The notes under the pieces: generated by a model
The model's input: the letters and a program-made list of their open reading frames with translations, nothing else
The model's database searches: none
What the model was told of the DNA's origin: nothing
Program-made: the position numbers and the translations under genes
Source of the DNA: Lampris incognitus
Taxonomy: Eukaryota; Chordata; Actinopteri; Lampriformes; Lampridae
Reading direction: 5' to 3'
NCBI RefSeq assembly: GCF_029633865.1
Contig: NC_079216.1
Coordinates: forward strand, 17,520,505-17,584,504
DNA: 64,000 nucleotides
Shown: positions 33,880 through 46,224 of the stretch, piece after piece
Numbering within the stretch: the first letter of the stretch is position 1
Layout: each line of letters begins with the position of its first letter

Positions 33880-36800
33880 GTGGATTATACGTACCCTGCT
33901 ACTCTCTCTGCTATGGCCCTCTGCCACAATGTCCAGCCCCTCTCTATCTTCTGCTGTTCCTCTTTTGATCTCACCACCTGTGACTCGTAAGACAGTTTCT
34001 TTGGGGGACGTCGAGTTCTCTGTGGGTTCCTCCTCAGGCTGGGGCCATCAAGTACATTGGTGTCACTGACATTTATGTCCCCTTCCCCCCCTTGACTCAC
34101 TTTTTCGGCTTCCTCCCCCATTACCTCCATGCCATCCACTTCCCAGTCCCCCATGTCAGACTCAACTCCTGCACTTGTTGCTGCACCAGCCCGCTCCACC
34201 AGAAGAAACATACACTGTGTAAGAAGGTTGCAGTGAACCACTCTCTCTTTTTCACCATCCTCTGTTCGGACCACATACACAGGTATACTGGGTATTTTCT
34301 TCACCACAATGTATGGGTGTGACTCCCATCTGTCTCTCAGTTTCTGCCGTCCCTCCACATGACATATTTTGACCAAGACTCTGTCCCCTGGGCTGAAACC
34401 TTGACTCTTTGCCTTTTGATCATAGTACCTTTTCTGCTGCTCTTTTGCATGTCGTGAGGCCTGGTTAGCCTGAGTATAAGCTTCCGACAGACAGTCATGC
34501 AGGGTCTGGACATATTCACTATACTCACATGGCTCTTTGGTGGTAGAAAACCCAAAAATCAGGTCGACTGGGAGTCGTGGATGTCTACCAAACATTAGGT
34601 AATACGGTGTGTACCCGGTAGAGTCATGTTTGGTGCAGTTATACGCATGTGTCATTGCATCCACATACTCATGCCAGTGGGGTTTCAGGTGAGGCTCTAG
34701 TGTCCCCAGCATGTCCATGAGAGTCCGGTTGAACCTTTCGGTGGTGCCGTTACCCTGGGGGTGATAGGGGGTTGTGTGTGTCTTAGTGACACCAGTACAC
34801 TTACACAGCTCTTTCACCACAGCACTTTCAAAATTACGCCCCTGGTCTGCATGTAGTTTTGCTGGGAATCCAAACCGACAGAAAAAGTTCTTCCACAGTA
34901 CCTTCGCCACTGTACAGGCTTTTTGGTCTTTAGTGGGATAGGCCTGGGCGTACCGGGAGAAGTGGTCAGTGACAATAAGCACATTTTCTATGCCTCCCTT
35001 TGATTTCTCCAGAGTCAGAAAGTCTACACACACAAGTTCCATAGGAGCGCTGCTGTGAATACTGACCAGGGGAGCCCTGAGGCCTGCAGTTGGAGTCTTT
35101 CTGAGGCAGCACCTTTCACACTGCTCACACCAAGCCTTGATTTCCTGGAACATCTTAGGCCAGTAAAATCTCTCCCTTATCATCTGCAGCGTTCTCTCAA
35201 ACCCTAAATGCCCTGAGTCATCATGAAGTGCAGTCTTGACGGATGTGTGAAATTTCTCTGGTAGTACCAGCTGCTTTACTACTCTCCTTTGATAGTCTTG
35301 GACCTGACGATACATTATTCCATCCCTTACTAATAACCTCCGCCACTCTTTTAAGAGAAGGCAAACCTGCCTGCCACCACCAATCCTCTCGCTGCGGCTC
35401 GGTTTTTGGTTCACACTTTTAAAGTGCAAAACGGGACCGATTACAGCATCCTCTTTTTGCCCTGCACGAATCTCCTGTTTTGTCAATGCAGGTAGAGAGT
35501 CCATTCCCACATCTTGATAGGATTCACCGAGCGTGTGTGACAGAGGTTCTTGATGCTCAGGTCCCTCTGAAGCGGAGCTTTCCAGTTGTTGGGGAGATTG
35601 TTCCTCTACACACCTTTGTACTTCGGCTGATACAAGCTGAGGGCAGGTTTGCAGGACTTGGGTGACCTCCTGGTTAGACAGCCGGGAGAGGGCATCAGCG
35701 TTCGCATTATTCTGTCCCCTTTGATACTGCACATCAAAATCAAATGCTGACAGCCGAGACACCCACCGCTGACCTGTAGCATCCAATTTTGCAGACGACA
35801 TGACATACTTGAGGGGGTTATTGTCTGTCTGGACTGAGAACTTGCGCCCATATAGATGGTCATAGAACTTGTCGGTCACTGCCCATTTCAGAGCGAGGAA
35901 CTCTAGTTTGTGTGCAGGATACCTCGTCTCTGCTGGGCTCAAGCCTCTACTGCCATAAGCTATGACTCTCTCGACTCCGTCCTGAACTTGGGCTAATACA
36001 GCACCAAGCCCCTCCCCCGAGGCGTCAGTCTGGAGCAGAAAGGGTAGGCTGTAGTCTGGATAGCCTAACACTGGAGCAGTTGTCAATCTTTCTCCCAGTG
36101 ACTGAAAAGCCTCGCCACCCTCATCAGTCCAGACAAAGGGCGGGTCAGGCACTAACCTCTTCTTCCCCCCTCTCCGTTTCTTTCTAGGGTCACCAGCGGT
36201 AAGGCGGTACAGGGGCGTGGCTAAGGAGGAGTAACTGCACACAAACCGCCTGTAATATCCGGTGAATCCCAGGAACTGAAGCACCTCTTTACGATTCGTG
36301 GGCCTCGCCCAGTCCTTGACTCTCTGATCTTCTCTGGGTCTGTCCTGATGCCCTCCGCAGACACCAGGTGACCCAAGTAGTGCACCTCCTTTCTCACAAG
36401 CTGACATTTGGAAGGCTTCAACTTCAAGCCATGCTCCTTCAGTCGATCGAACACCAGCTGCAGCCTCTCCAGATGCTCATCAAAGGTTTTAAAGAATATG
36501 ATCAGATCATCAAGGTAGATCAGGAGATGGGTGAAGTTCAGATCGCCAAAGCAGCAGGTCATGAGTCTCTGGAAGGTGGACGGAGCGTTTTGAAGGCCGA
36601 AAGGCATTCTGTTGGCTTCAAACAGCCCCATGGGAGTACTGAATGCTGTTTTGTGTTTGTCCTGCTCCGCCACCTCTACCTGCCAGTATCCAGATGTGAG
36701 ATCAAGTGTTGAGAAATACTTTGCTTGACCCAGAGCCTCCAGGGCCTCCTCTATTCTGGGCAGTGGAAATGCATCTCTTGTGCTGCAGGCGTTAAGCCTT

Positions 36801-38180
36801 CGGTAATCGATGCATAATCTTAGTGATCCATCTTTCTTGGTAACAATCACTACTGGCGAAGCATATGGACTCTTACTAGGCCTGATAACCCCTGCTGTTT
36901 CCATTTCTGTCAGCAACTTCCTCACATCCTGCCACTGTGAAGGGGGAATCTTGCGGTACGGGAGTCGAAAGGGCTTTGAGTCGACCAGGGGGATTTCGTG
37001 CTGCACTGTTTTTGTGTGGCCGTAGTCCATTGAGTGCTGTGAGAACACCCCCATATTCCTCTCCACAAGCTCTTTTAGGAGGGCGCGCTGGTGCTCATTC
37101 TCCACTGCTGCTTCACTTATGTCCATCCCCACCACTGCTCACAACTTGGTTCAGACACCGGTATGTCTCTTTGTTCTCCTCATTTTGATGACAACCCTGT
37201 TCCGTGGCTGAAAAATCCACAACACTGTCCACCAGGAAGGCGCTGGCCAGCTGTGTGTGTGGTTTGATTGTGACAGTTTGTTGGGACAGGTTCATCACTC
37301 TGACAGGAGCACAGCCTTTCTTCACATCTGCAAGAACTTTGGCGACCATAAGGTCCTGAGGAAGCCGAATGGAGGCGTGGCCTTCAATTAGCACTGTGTA
37401 TGTCTTTCTTTGTGGGCCAGCTTTGATTTTGCACATTAAGTCCATCTCTTTCCCTCCCGGGATGCGTATTTTACGGCCAGTGTACACAGCAGGGCCCACC
37501 ATGTCATCTGCTCCTGTATATTCAGTGTCGCCAGTTTCCAGTAAAGCTGTGTACCACTCTGGATGGCTTTCCTTCACCCGCTGAAGATATTGCTCCCCAT
37601 AGGTTGCTTGGAGGTGCCTCCTGGCGGCACGGACGACATTAGTTCCCACAAGCAGTGGGACAGAGGAGCGATACTCGGAGTCAGGGACAACAAAAGCCGG
37701 CACACTCTGGAACTCTTTCCCCAGCACTATCAACTTAATGCGCAGGACACCAGAGTAAGGCACATCCTGACCTGCTGCACCTGCTATGGGTATTTTAGAG
37801 GGCCGTAGTTTCTGTCCATGGAGGTCAGGGTGGTTGCACCAGTAACCGTGAGTAATACTGGTTACCTGAGAGCCGGAATCGATAAGAGCCCTGCCCTTTA
37901 ATCCATTGACTTCCACCTCACCCTCATTCCTGGGACCCACAATAGGAATGTCCTCTACTCCATCATCAGTATCGCTCACCTGCAGTGGGGGGTCATGCTG
38001 CTTGCCCATGGTTGCCCCAGTTACCACAGGCCCTAGGCGTTTAAATGCTGCATTGAGTGGGGCGTGGTGCTCTCTGCGGAGGTCGCAGGCTGGGGTCGGT
38101 GAGTCCAGGGCGGACTGGGATCTGGGAGCACCGCTCGACATACTCGGGCTATATGCCCTTGCTTCCCACACTGGTAGCAA
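33880..38180 (-). pseudogene. Pol part of the His-primed Gypsy element
   Basis: Protease (RALIDSGSQVTSITH), RT (TLDLTSGYWQVEV; IYLDDLIIFF), RNase H (LQTDASGEGLGAVL; KLEFLALKWAV; VQTDNNPLKYV), a zinc site (H..H..C..C near GHLGFERTLQMI and CEQCERC) and an integrase core (ADQGRNFES; HPQGNGTTERFNRTL) appear in the usual order. The C-terminal region is charged. The 3' untranslated part (33687-33880) holds only the purine tract. Fossil, lightly broken. Confidence 0.85.
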
Positions 38181-40060
38181 ACAACACTGGAGCCCTGAGT
38201 AACTGTTCTGGGAGATGGTTGGGGCCTTAGTGGGGGTGCAGGGGCTGGTGCAGGGGTAGGTGCAGCAATTCTCAACTCAAGGTGAGCCAACTTGGTCATC
38301 TGTTCTTCTTGGCTAAGAGCTAATTTCTTGACCATATCTTTAAGCTCTGTCCACTCTGAAGTGTGTTTTGACCTTTCTGACCTCATATTGGTATCACATT
38401 CTGATGTGACCTGCACCTGGGCGAGCGCTTTCTTTGTCTTGTGTTGTGACTGGAACTTCTGAGTCTCTTTTGCAAGGTTTCTAAACTCTGCTTGCAGCTC
38501 CCGGAAACTCAAAAGCCTGGGCTTCATTGGTGCGATCCTTGCATACACCATCTCATCCATAAGCCCTCTTAGAAACTGTCGAGTGAGTTTACTATCACGA
38601 TCAGGAAATTGCCTGCCCCCTCTCTGACTTTCCTCTACTGCTCTCAGTGTTGCCTCCAGAGCAATAGCATAAGAGCAGGCAGACTCTCCGGACCTCTGGC
38701 TGCGCTCATAGAAGTCGGCTAGTGGATCAAGTGAGCCTTGTGTGTCGCTGTATTCAGCCCTGAGCTCCTCATACGCCTTCTCTGGAGTCTGGTCGCGGGG
38801 GGGTAGGTTCAGGACTAGCTTCCTGGCCTCACCGCTCTGGTGTTGCACAACAGTCGAAAAGCGGAGGTGTGTGGGGAGCTCGATTGCCTCCCGAAGGTAC
38901 TGCATATCACGAACCCAGTCTTCTACAAGTATTTTGCTGTCTGGATTGCCAGTGAAGATTTGGACATTTTTTACCTGATGAATTTGCATGAACCCACCAT
39001 ATGCAGCTGGTGGAATGGTTGTGTTGGCTGCGGCTTTGACGGCAGCATTCATTGGGGGCTCATACGGATGTGGGTGCATGTGCGGGGTGGTGGATGGGTG
39101 TGGTGGAGGGTGTTGTGGGAGGGTGTTGTGGTACATGACAGCTCGAGGGTCTGAGGCAGGGGCTGTGTGGTTAGGGGCTACATGTTGCACTGCTAGTGGG
39201 GTGGTCACCTCTTGGGGGTAGAGGGCAGCAGGCTGTGACATATGCAGCTGGGGGATTGATCCATGTTGCAAACTTTGAAGGGTCTGGCCAGTAGAAGAGG
39301 GGTAGCCCATAATGTTCATCATTGGTGGCATTTGAAAGCTTGGCATGAGGGCCTGGGGCACAGGGGGATTATATGCAGGACCAGTGTAGACCTGGGGTTT
39401 AGGCTCGGCAGCAGGGCTTTGGTAAGGAGGGGTGTCTGGGTGAGTCATGGTCGGCCGCTGTCCAGTTTGCATTTCCGTGGAGGTGGGGCACGAGAGGCTG
39501 TGAATGGGCAAAGGGTGTGTGTGCTGGTTCACACTGGCTTGGGCCGGGGGATTAGGTTCCACTAATATCTGTACAGCTGGAAGGGATGCACTGGGCAGGC
39601 TGTAGTCTGGCCTGCTGTTTCGGTGGATTGGTTTGGCAGCTGGGCTGCTGTCAAAACATAGTGAGGGTGCTTGCATTGGAGCTCTAGAGGCTGGCAAGGT
39701 GGGTGCATGAGCTGGAGTGGAGTAGTGAATAGGGTAAGGTGACAGTATTGGGGGTGGTGGAGTGAGTGGTGCACTTAGTCCTGGGTATGGGGGCTGCTGA
39801 CTGCTGTGGTGGTCTTGAGGGAGGATCAGCTGTTGGGTGGTGGTGGGGCTAGTGAAGTAGTTGTTAAGCTTTGGCCTCACTGATTGCTGTTGATTTGCAG
39901 CACTGGTGGTTGTTACGCCCCTGCTTGAAAGGTGGGGTTGTGTCTGGGCTGGAGTGTCACAGTTGTGGCTGGCTGTGGGCATCGGGGGCAGTTGGGAACC
40001 CGGTGTGGCAGCAGAGGCACCTTCTTGCTTTGACTGATAATCTGCATAGTCACTGAACAT
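38040..40060 (-). CDS. Gag part of the His-primed Gypsy element
   Basis: Begins MFSDYADYQSKQ at 40060. The first ~330 residues are rich in proline, glutamine and histidine. A capsid-like segment follows (VKNVQIFTGNP; FLRGLMDEMVYARI; FRELQAEFRNLAKE). Then come a proline/alanine linker and one CCHC knuckle (CYQCGKQGHIARVC). The protease reading frame begins by overlapping the gag end, as is common in Gypsy elements. The region between gag and the 5' LTR (about 40061-40607) is leader sequence with no other feature seen. Confidence 0.8.
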
Positions 40061-40627
40061 TTTGATATATTTTTTTCTAAATCACTATGACTGGTGTAAC
40101 TGCTGGTGTCAAAACAGATGACTATTAATGATTCACTGTGTTCACAGAATAAGTTTAGCTGTGTATACAAAATCTCCCCTTTTTTCCAGTAAATATATCA
40201 AAAAACAATAATCCCTATCAACTCAAAACTCACATTAAACTTGAGTCAAAATCAGATGGTCAATACACAACCCTTAACCAAAACCAAAAAATTATGAATG
40301 ATATATATATCAGCATAATGTTAAACACAGTGTTCCTATAGCAGGATCTCACATAGCACACTTTTACACAACTCAAATAACAGTTAAGTTTATCGAAATA
40401 TCATAAAAAGTCCTCAAATGGATATAGCAAGCTTTCAACAGTCTTTAAAGGATATTTGAAGAGGTGAGTATCTTGCCAATGCTGCAGTGCCGATGACAGT
40501 AGTTCAGTCCACCAAACTGTCCAGTCACTGAAGGTAACGCAGTTCAATGCAGCAGCAAAGGTGAGGACGCGAGTCTCTGTATCTCCTTGGATCTCGAAGC
40601 ACCACGATCCGGGTCACGGCACCATGA

Positions 40628-41415
40628 TGTAACCCGCACTTTGCGTTCGGCCGTCGTCTCCCTACACGCCCTGGGACTCTGCGTTGTGTTTGTTGTAGTA
40701 TGATGTTTGCGTGGAAAAGGAAGGAGGCGGAGGCTTGTGATCGTGGCTGAGACCTGGACACTTTATTGGCACTCGCTTACACTTCACCTCTCATCAATCA
40801 GCTGGCCGCTGGCCTCATCATACTCACAGCTTCCGGCAGAAGAAACAAAAAAACATTTTTCTTTCTCAATAAAATTAAAATAAAAAGTTCAAATGTGCAA
40901 ATAAACACATCTCATATCAAAATGCTACCTTACGGCAAATCCAAAGCAAATGTCATCCATTATAAATTAAATAAGGCACTTATTACCCATAAAATTAAAC
41001 AAAAAAACCATGGATAATCTGCTCAAATAATACTGCATCCTGCGTTATATGCCATGCTAATGCTCAACAGGCTAGCCAACACTTTTTTGTCACATTTCTC
41101 TTGCCAAATACAATGTTCGACATCAAACTTTAACTAGGTTATAAGCAAACTTGTCTATTAACACCACAGAATAAACAGTTAGACAATATGTGCGATATAA
41201 ATCAATATTTTTATGATAATGCAGACCGCCAGTAACACTGCTCCCCTTCCGGCAGAAGAAACAAAAAAACATTTGATCAACGTAGCCTTTTGCCCGGCAC
41301 AAGAACTAGGGGTACGGTGTTGCAAAAGGGACAAACATCGCCATTTGCGGCATTCCCAGGGGAACATACAGCGTAACAGTGCCACCCTGTGGCGGATTTA
41401 CATTACTACCTTACA
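40628..41415 (-). repeat. 5' LTR of the His-primed Gypsy element
   Basis: 788 bp, no difference from the 3' LTR seen by eye. The primer site lies just inside at about 40608-40625. Confidence 0.95.
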
Positions 41416-41593
41416 CTTACATAAGTTAGCAGTAAACGGTAACGAGCTAAGCTAACTTCTGCTTCATTTAATGAGTACGCTATTTCAATGAAAGCTTATT
41501 GCCAAGGCATGCCAAACACTAGTTTAGACTCTCTTCCACACAACCTTCTGGTGAAATACACCTTACCATGTGAGGTTCTTAAATTGTAAGCTA

Positions 41594-41666
41594 GGGGAAT
41601 TAGCTCAAGTGGTAGAGCGCTCGCTTATCATGCGAGAGGTAGCGGGATCGATGCCTGCATTCTCCA
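41594..41666 (+). tRNA. Ala-type tRNA with ATC anticodon (Asp codons)
   Basis: The 73-nt body matches the array's tRNA-Ala throughout, with acceptor GGGGAAT paired to ATTCTCC including G3:T70, and D, anticodon and T stems all able to pair. The anticodon loop is TTATCAT in place of TTAGCAT, so the anticodon is ATC, complementary to GAU. G3:U70 is the known main identity element for alanyl-tRNA synthetase, which does not read the anticodon. If transcribed, it could therefore carry alanine to aspartate codons. Whether it is expressed cannot be seen here; no T-run follows within 50 nt. Confidence 0.88.
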
Positions 41667-42150
41667 GCCAGCAATTGCTGAGTATTGTCTGTATTCTGTT
41701 TGGAAAGCCTCCTAAGGCGTTTGCAGTTATCATCAATTTAACTGTGAGACTTAACTACTATATGCGGCTGCTAATCCAGTTGGTGTTTTCTAAAAGGGTG
41801 TCACATTGCTATATGTTAAGCAGGCATACTATATTTCTACAACATTGAAATGAACTGTGATGATTGCGTTTCCATATTTGGCGACATCAGTACTCTGAAA
41901 TGCACCTGTGAGACGTATGTTCCGTATAGGGCTGCCAATCCAGTTTATCTATCCAGTGCAGCTTTGCTCTGATTTTAGAGAGTTGTAGCATGGTGACGCA
42001 GGAAGAAGTAAAGGTATCAGGATAGCATCGTTAGTGTATTTCTACAAGACTGACATGAACAACGATAAAGGTATTTAGAGATTTGGCTTGATCGGCAATC
42101 TGAAGATAAGAGTTCATGACACAAATCTACAGCGAAATACCTAAATTTTG

Positions 42151-42223
42151 TGCCCCGTGTGAGAGTTGAACTCACGACTTTCAAATTATGAGAGTGACGC
42201 ACTGCCTACTGCGCCAACGAGGC
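42151..42223 (-). tRNA. tRNA-Met (CAT), degenerate
   Basis: The anticodon loop CTCATAA is kept, but there are several changes in the D-arm end, anticodon stem and T-arm relative to intact copies. Probably a decaying copy. Confidence 0.75.
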
Positions 42224-42647
42224 TAGCGCCCAATAATTAGGTACAGTCTCACAACAAGTGAAAAACTGTGTGCTAATTAAACAACGTCTCCAAGCGCCAT
42301 CTTGTTAAAGCAGCTAAAAGCCAGGAATTTCCCAACTGCTGTAAATTGTGAAAAATAACATGCACTCATATTAAGTCTCACATTAAGGTTGAGAAAGTCT
42401 GTGGGTCCCTTTTTCAGCAGACTTCGCGAGACAATCAAGTCACTGTTTCCGCTGCTCCTCTATGTGCACCACATTCAACTGCAGTCGCTTGAGTAGCGGT
42501 TCATCAGGACACCAGCACCTCCATAATTGATTGGAGTTGTTTGAGTAGCAGTTCATCAGGACACTAGCACCTGTGCATACTTTTATAAATAAACTCTTGA
42601 GCAGCAGCACTTCAGCTGATGAGGATTTTTCTGAAGAGCGAAACAGA

Positions 42648-42720
42648 CGCCTGAACAGGGACTTAAACCCTAGACCCTCAGATTAAAAGTTTGATGCTCT
42701 TCCGTCTGAGCTACTCAGGC
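42648..42720 (-). tRNA. tRNA-Lys (TTT), degenerate
   Basis: Anticodon TTT, but the anticodon stem has a changed base (TCAAA against TCTGA) and the T-loop reads TTTAAGT, losing the invariant C56 and weakening the B box. Likely a pseudogene. Confidence 0.75.
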
Positions 42721-42731
42721 CCTTCCTTCCC

Positions 42732-43215
42732 TGTCACGTATCAGGAAAGAACCCAAAAGCAGACGGGACATCCAGGTAAGGGAGGAAATCAAGTCTTTAT
42801 TGAATTGACCGATCTCAGGGGTAGAGCAGGAGTTGGCTCGGCGGCAGGTAGACAGGCAGGCAGAAGTGCATGAATGGCGACGTTCCAGCGAAGACTGGTC
42901 CACAGTGGAGGCTATTTAAGAGTGATAGCGATCGCTTTGATGTCAAGGAAGAGCGGCGATTGCTTTGATGGCCAGCTGGTGTACCGGGGTGAAAGGGGGG
43001 GGGTCAGCAGGTGTCAAGGGCGATCGCTTTGATGTCAAGGGCGAGAGGCTGATTGCTTTGATGTCAAGGGAGAGAGGGCGCGACCAGCTCGAGAGGCTGA
43101 TTGCTTTGATGTCAAGGGAGAGAGGGCGCGACCAGCTGGTGTACCGGGGTGAAGGGGGGGGGTCAGCAGGTGTCAAGGGCGATCTCTTTGATGTCAAGGG
43201 CGAGAGGCTGTGACA
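42732..43215 (-). repeat. 3' LTR of the Sushi-like element
   Basis: 484 bp. Contains about five internal copies of a GCTTTGATGTCAAGG-type motif and two copies of a GGTGTACCGGGGTGAA block. Confidence 0.92.
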
Positions 43216-46200
43216 GTACCCCCCCTCCGAGGGGCGCCACCGGGCGACCTACCAGACCCGTCAGGGTGCGTCCTGTGGAAGTCACGGATGAGGTTCGCGT
43301 CCAGGACCAGGCGACGCGGGACCCAACACCTCTCCTCCGGGCCATATCCCTCCCAGTCCACGAGATACTGCAGGCCGCGACCGCGGCGACGAGAGTCCAG
43401 GAGACGGCGAACGGTGTAAGCCGGATGATCGTTGATCATACGAGGAGGTGGGGGCGGGGGGGCCGGAGGAACTAGAGGGCTGGTAGAGACAGGTTTGAGG
43501 CAGGACACATGGAAGGAAGGGTGAACCCGGAGAGTGCAGGGCAGCTTCAGACGGACCACAGAGGGGTTAATGACTTTGACAATGGGAAAGAGACCAATAT
43601 ACCTGGGGGACAGTTTTTTAGCGTCCGATTTCAAGGGTAGATCCTTGGTAGAGAGCCATACCTGGTCACCGGGGGAGTAGTCTAGAGCAGGGGTGCGATG
43701 ACGATCCGCCAAGCGCTGGTAACGGCCGGAGGTCCTGAGCAGTGCAGCACGGGCTCGCCGCCAGGTCCGACGGCACCGACGGACATGGGCCTGGACAGAC
43801 GGAACCGGAATGTCTACCTCTTGAGAAGGAAAAAGGGGAGGCTGATAGCCGTAAAGGCATTGAAAAGGGGACAACCCAGTAGCAGACGATGGCAGGGTGT
43901 TATGGGCATATTCTACCCAGGGAAGTTGTGAGGACCAAGAGGATGGGTTGGCAGACACCAGACAGCGGAGAACAGTCTCCAATGCCTGGTTGGCCGTCTC
44001 GGCCTGGCCGTTGGTCTGAGGATGGAACCCCGATGACAGGCCGACGGTGGCACCGATGGCAGAACAGAAAGCCTTCCAGACAGCAGAAGTGAACTGGGGG
44101 CCACGGTCAGACACTATATCACGGGGAAGACCGTGGACCCGGAAAACCTCCCTGACCAGCAGATCCGCAGTCTCTCGGGCCGAAGGCAGTTTAGACAAGG
44201 GCAAAAAGTGAACAAATTTACTGAAGCGATCAACAACAGTCAGTACAACGGTGTTACCGTCGGAGGCGGCAGACCAGAGACGAAATCCAAGGACAGATGC
44301 GACCAGGGGCGGTGTGGAACAGGCAGGGGGCGCAGCAGACCGGCACTGGCCCGAGTGGAGGGCTTATTCTGGGCACAAACAGGACAGGCAGAGACAAAAG
44401 ACCCAGTATCCTCCGTCATGGAAGGCCACCAGAACCGCCTACGGAGGAAGGCTAGGGTACGGGTTACTCCAGGATGGCAGGTAAGTTTGGAAGAGTGAGC
44501 CCACTGCAACACACTAGATTTAACAGCATCTGGAACAAACAAGCGCCCAGGGGGACCGTTACCTGGGTCAGGCTGAGTCTGTTGTGCTGCCATGACCTCC
44601 CTTTCAATGTTCCAGGTGACAGCCGCAGCCGCAACCACACAGGTAGAGGAAACGATGGTGTCAGGTTGGAGCTTGGGCTCCACACGAGACAGAGCATCGG
44701 GCTTGGCATTCCTGGAGCCAGGGCTTGACACCTGACGGACAGACTGAGGCAGAGCAGACTGGAGGCATATGGCATGACAGACGGGACTCCAACTTGAAAT
44801 TCTGGCCGATGACCAATCAATATGGGGACTATGCTTAACCAGCCAGTGATGGCCAAGTATAATGGGAACAAATGGAGAATTGATAACAAAAAAACTTAAC
44901 TCCTCTTGATGGTTTCCCGACAACAGGAGGCGCACAGGCGCGGTCTTAGAGGTTATCTGGGCCAGGAGACGTCCATCCAGGGCATTAGCTTCAAGAGGCT
45001 GGTCCAGACTCACAGTGGCAAGACCTAGCTGCTTCACAACACTTGAATCCAAAAAGCTTTCATCAGCTCCAGAGTCAATTAAAGCCAAAAGTTTAGTGGA
45101 CTGACCTTTAAAACCGATGGTAGCTTGCAACTGGGTACGTGGACGAGGAGACAGAGGGCAGACAGATGGGCTCACGAGGATCCTCCCCCTCCCTCGTGAG
45201 CCTGCTAGTTTGACGGAACGGTGAGGGCAGGAGGCGAGAAAGTGATCAGGCTGACCACAATACAAGCAGCTGTTCTCGGTGATGCGGCGTTGACGCTCCT
45301 CCGGGTTGAGCCGGAAGCGGCCGAGCTGCATCGGCTCCGAAGCCCGGGGGAGAGTCACGCCTCGGGCTTTCTCGGAGGACGTCAGCCTCAGTCGAGCGAG
45401 CTCGGCCCCCAGAGCTTGGAGGTGTGGCCCGTGGAAAGTTGTAGTGACCAGGAAAGCGGCGCGTCCTCTCTCTCCTCCGCTCCCGGAGACGGTTGTCCAC
45501 ACGAATGGCCAGGTTAACCAATTCCTCCAGCCCTCCAGGCTCGGGGTAGGAAACCAATTCGTCCTTTATGGATTCGCTTAGACCGTTGGAAAACCCGGCC
45601 TGGAGGGACTCGTTGTTCCATCCGCTCTCCGCTGATAGCGTACGGAACTCAACTGAGTAGTCGGCGACGCTGCGGGAACCCTGGCGGAGAGAGATCAGTC
45701 TTTTTGAAGAATCCTTTCCCCGCACGGGATGATCAAAAACCTGGCGAAAAGCAGTGGTGAACTCAGCGTAGGATGAGGAAGTGGAGGCCGGCATTTCCCA
45801 CACCGCAGTAGCCCAATCCAGAGCGCTACCCCGGAGAAGACCCATGATGTAAGCGACTTTGGCTCCATCCGTGGAATATGACTGGGGCTGCTGGTTAAAC
45901 ACAATCTCACACTGCATCAAAAAAGGGCGACAAAGTCCAAAATCTCCATCATACTTATCGGGCGGGGCAACCCATGGTTCCTTAGCCGAAGTTGATGGCG
46001 CTGCGGGTGGCGGAGCTGGAGGGGCGGATCCCGGGCTAGCGGAGGCACTAAGTTGGGTCTGGATACCGGAGATCGTTGAGCTGAGCCCACGGAGGGCGTC
46101 AGCCATCCCCTGTAGCAACTGGCTGTGCTGGCCGAGGACCGATTCCTGTTTGGCTACAGCCTGTCAGACCGTGGCCAGGTCTGTGATGGAATGGTCTGCT

Positions 46201-46224
46201 GGGTCCATAGTGGCTGGAACGTAC

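Larger units (their letters stand above)
32899..41415 (-). mobile_element. His-primed Ty3/Gypsy element
   Basis: An 8,517-bp element with 788-bp LTRs that look identical by eye (40628-41415 is 5', 32899-33686 is 3'), flanked by the 4-bp duplication CTTA (32895-32898 and 41416-41419). The primer site TGGTGCCGTGACCCGGAT best fits a tRNA-His 3' end. The purine tract AAAGAAGGGGTAGA precedes the 3' LTR. Parts on the - strand: long proline-rich gag (about 40060-38030) with one zinc knuckle (CYQCGKQGHIARVC), protease (about 37900, ALIDSGSQVTSI), RT (about 36950-36300, LLIYLDDLIIFF), RNase H (about 36030), integrase (about 35250-34650). No chromodomain seen. Very young by its LTRs; pol seems slightly broken (about one or two breaks). 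Confidence 0.93.
31777..42720 (-). repeat. tRNA array unit R2 (with a full Gypsy element)
   Basis: Inverted unit with Ala(+) 41594, Met(-) 42151 and Lys(-) 42648. Removing 32899-41415 and its 4-bp duplication leaves about 2.42 kb. Spacers 31777-32894, 41420-41593, 41667-42150 and 42224-42647 hold no gene. Confidence 0.92.

Noticed and set aside
42930-43210. CRISPR-like array from the repeated GCTTTGATGTCAAGG motif
   Set aside because: Spacing is irregular, the motif lies inside an LTR present twice, and the DNA is vertebrate.
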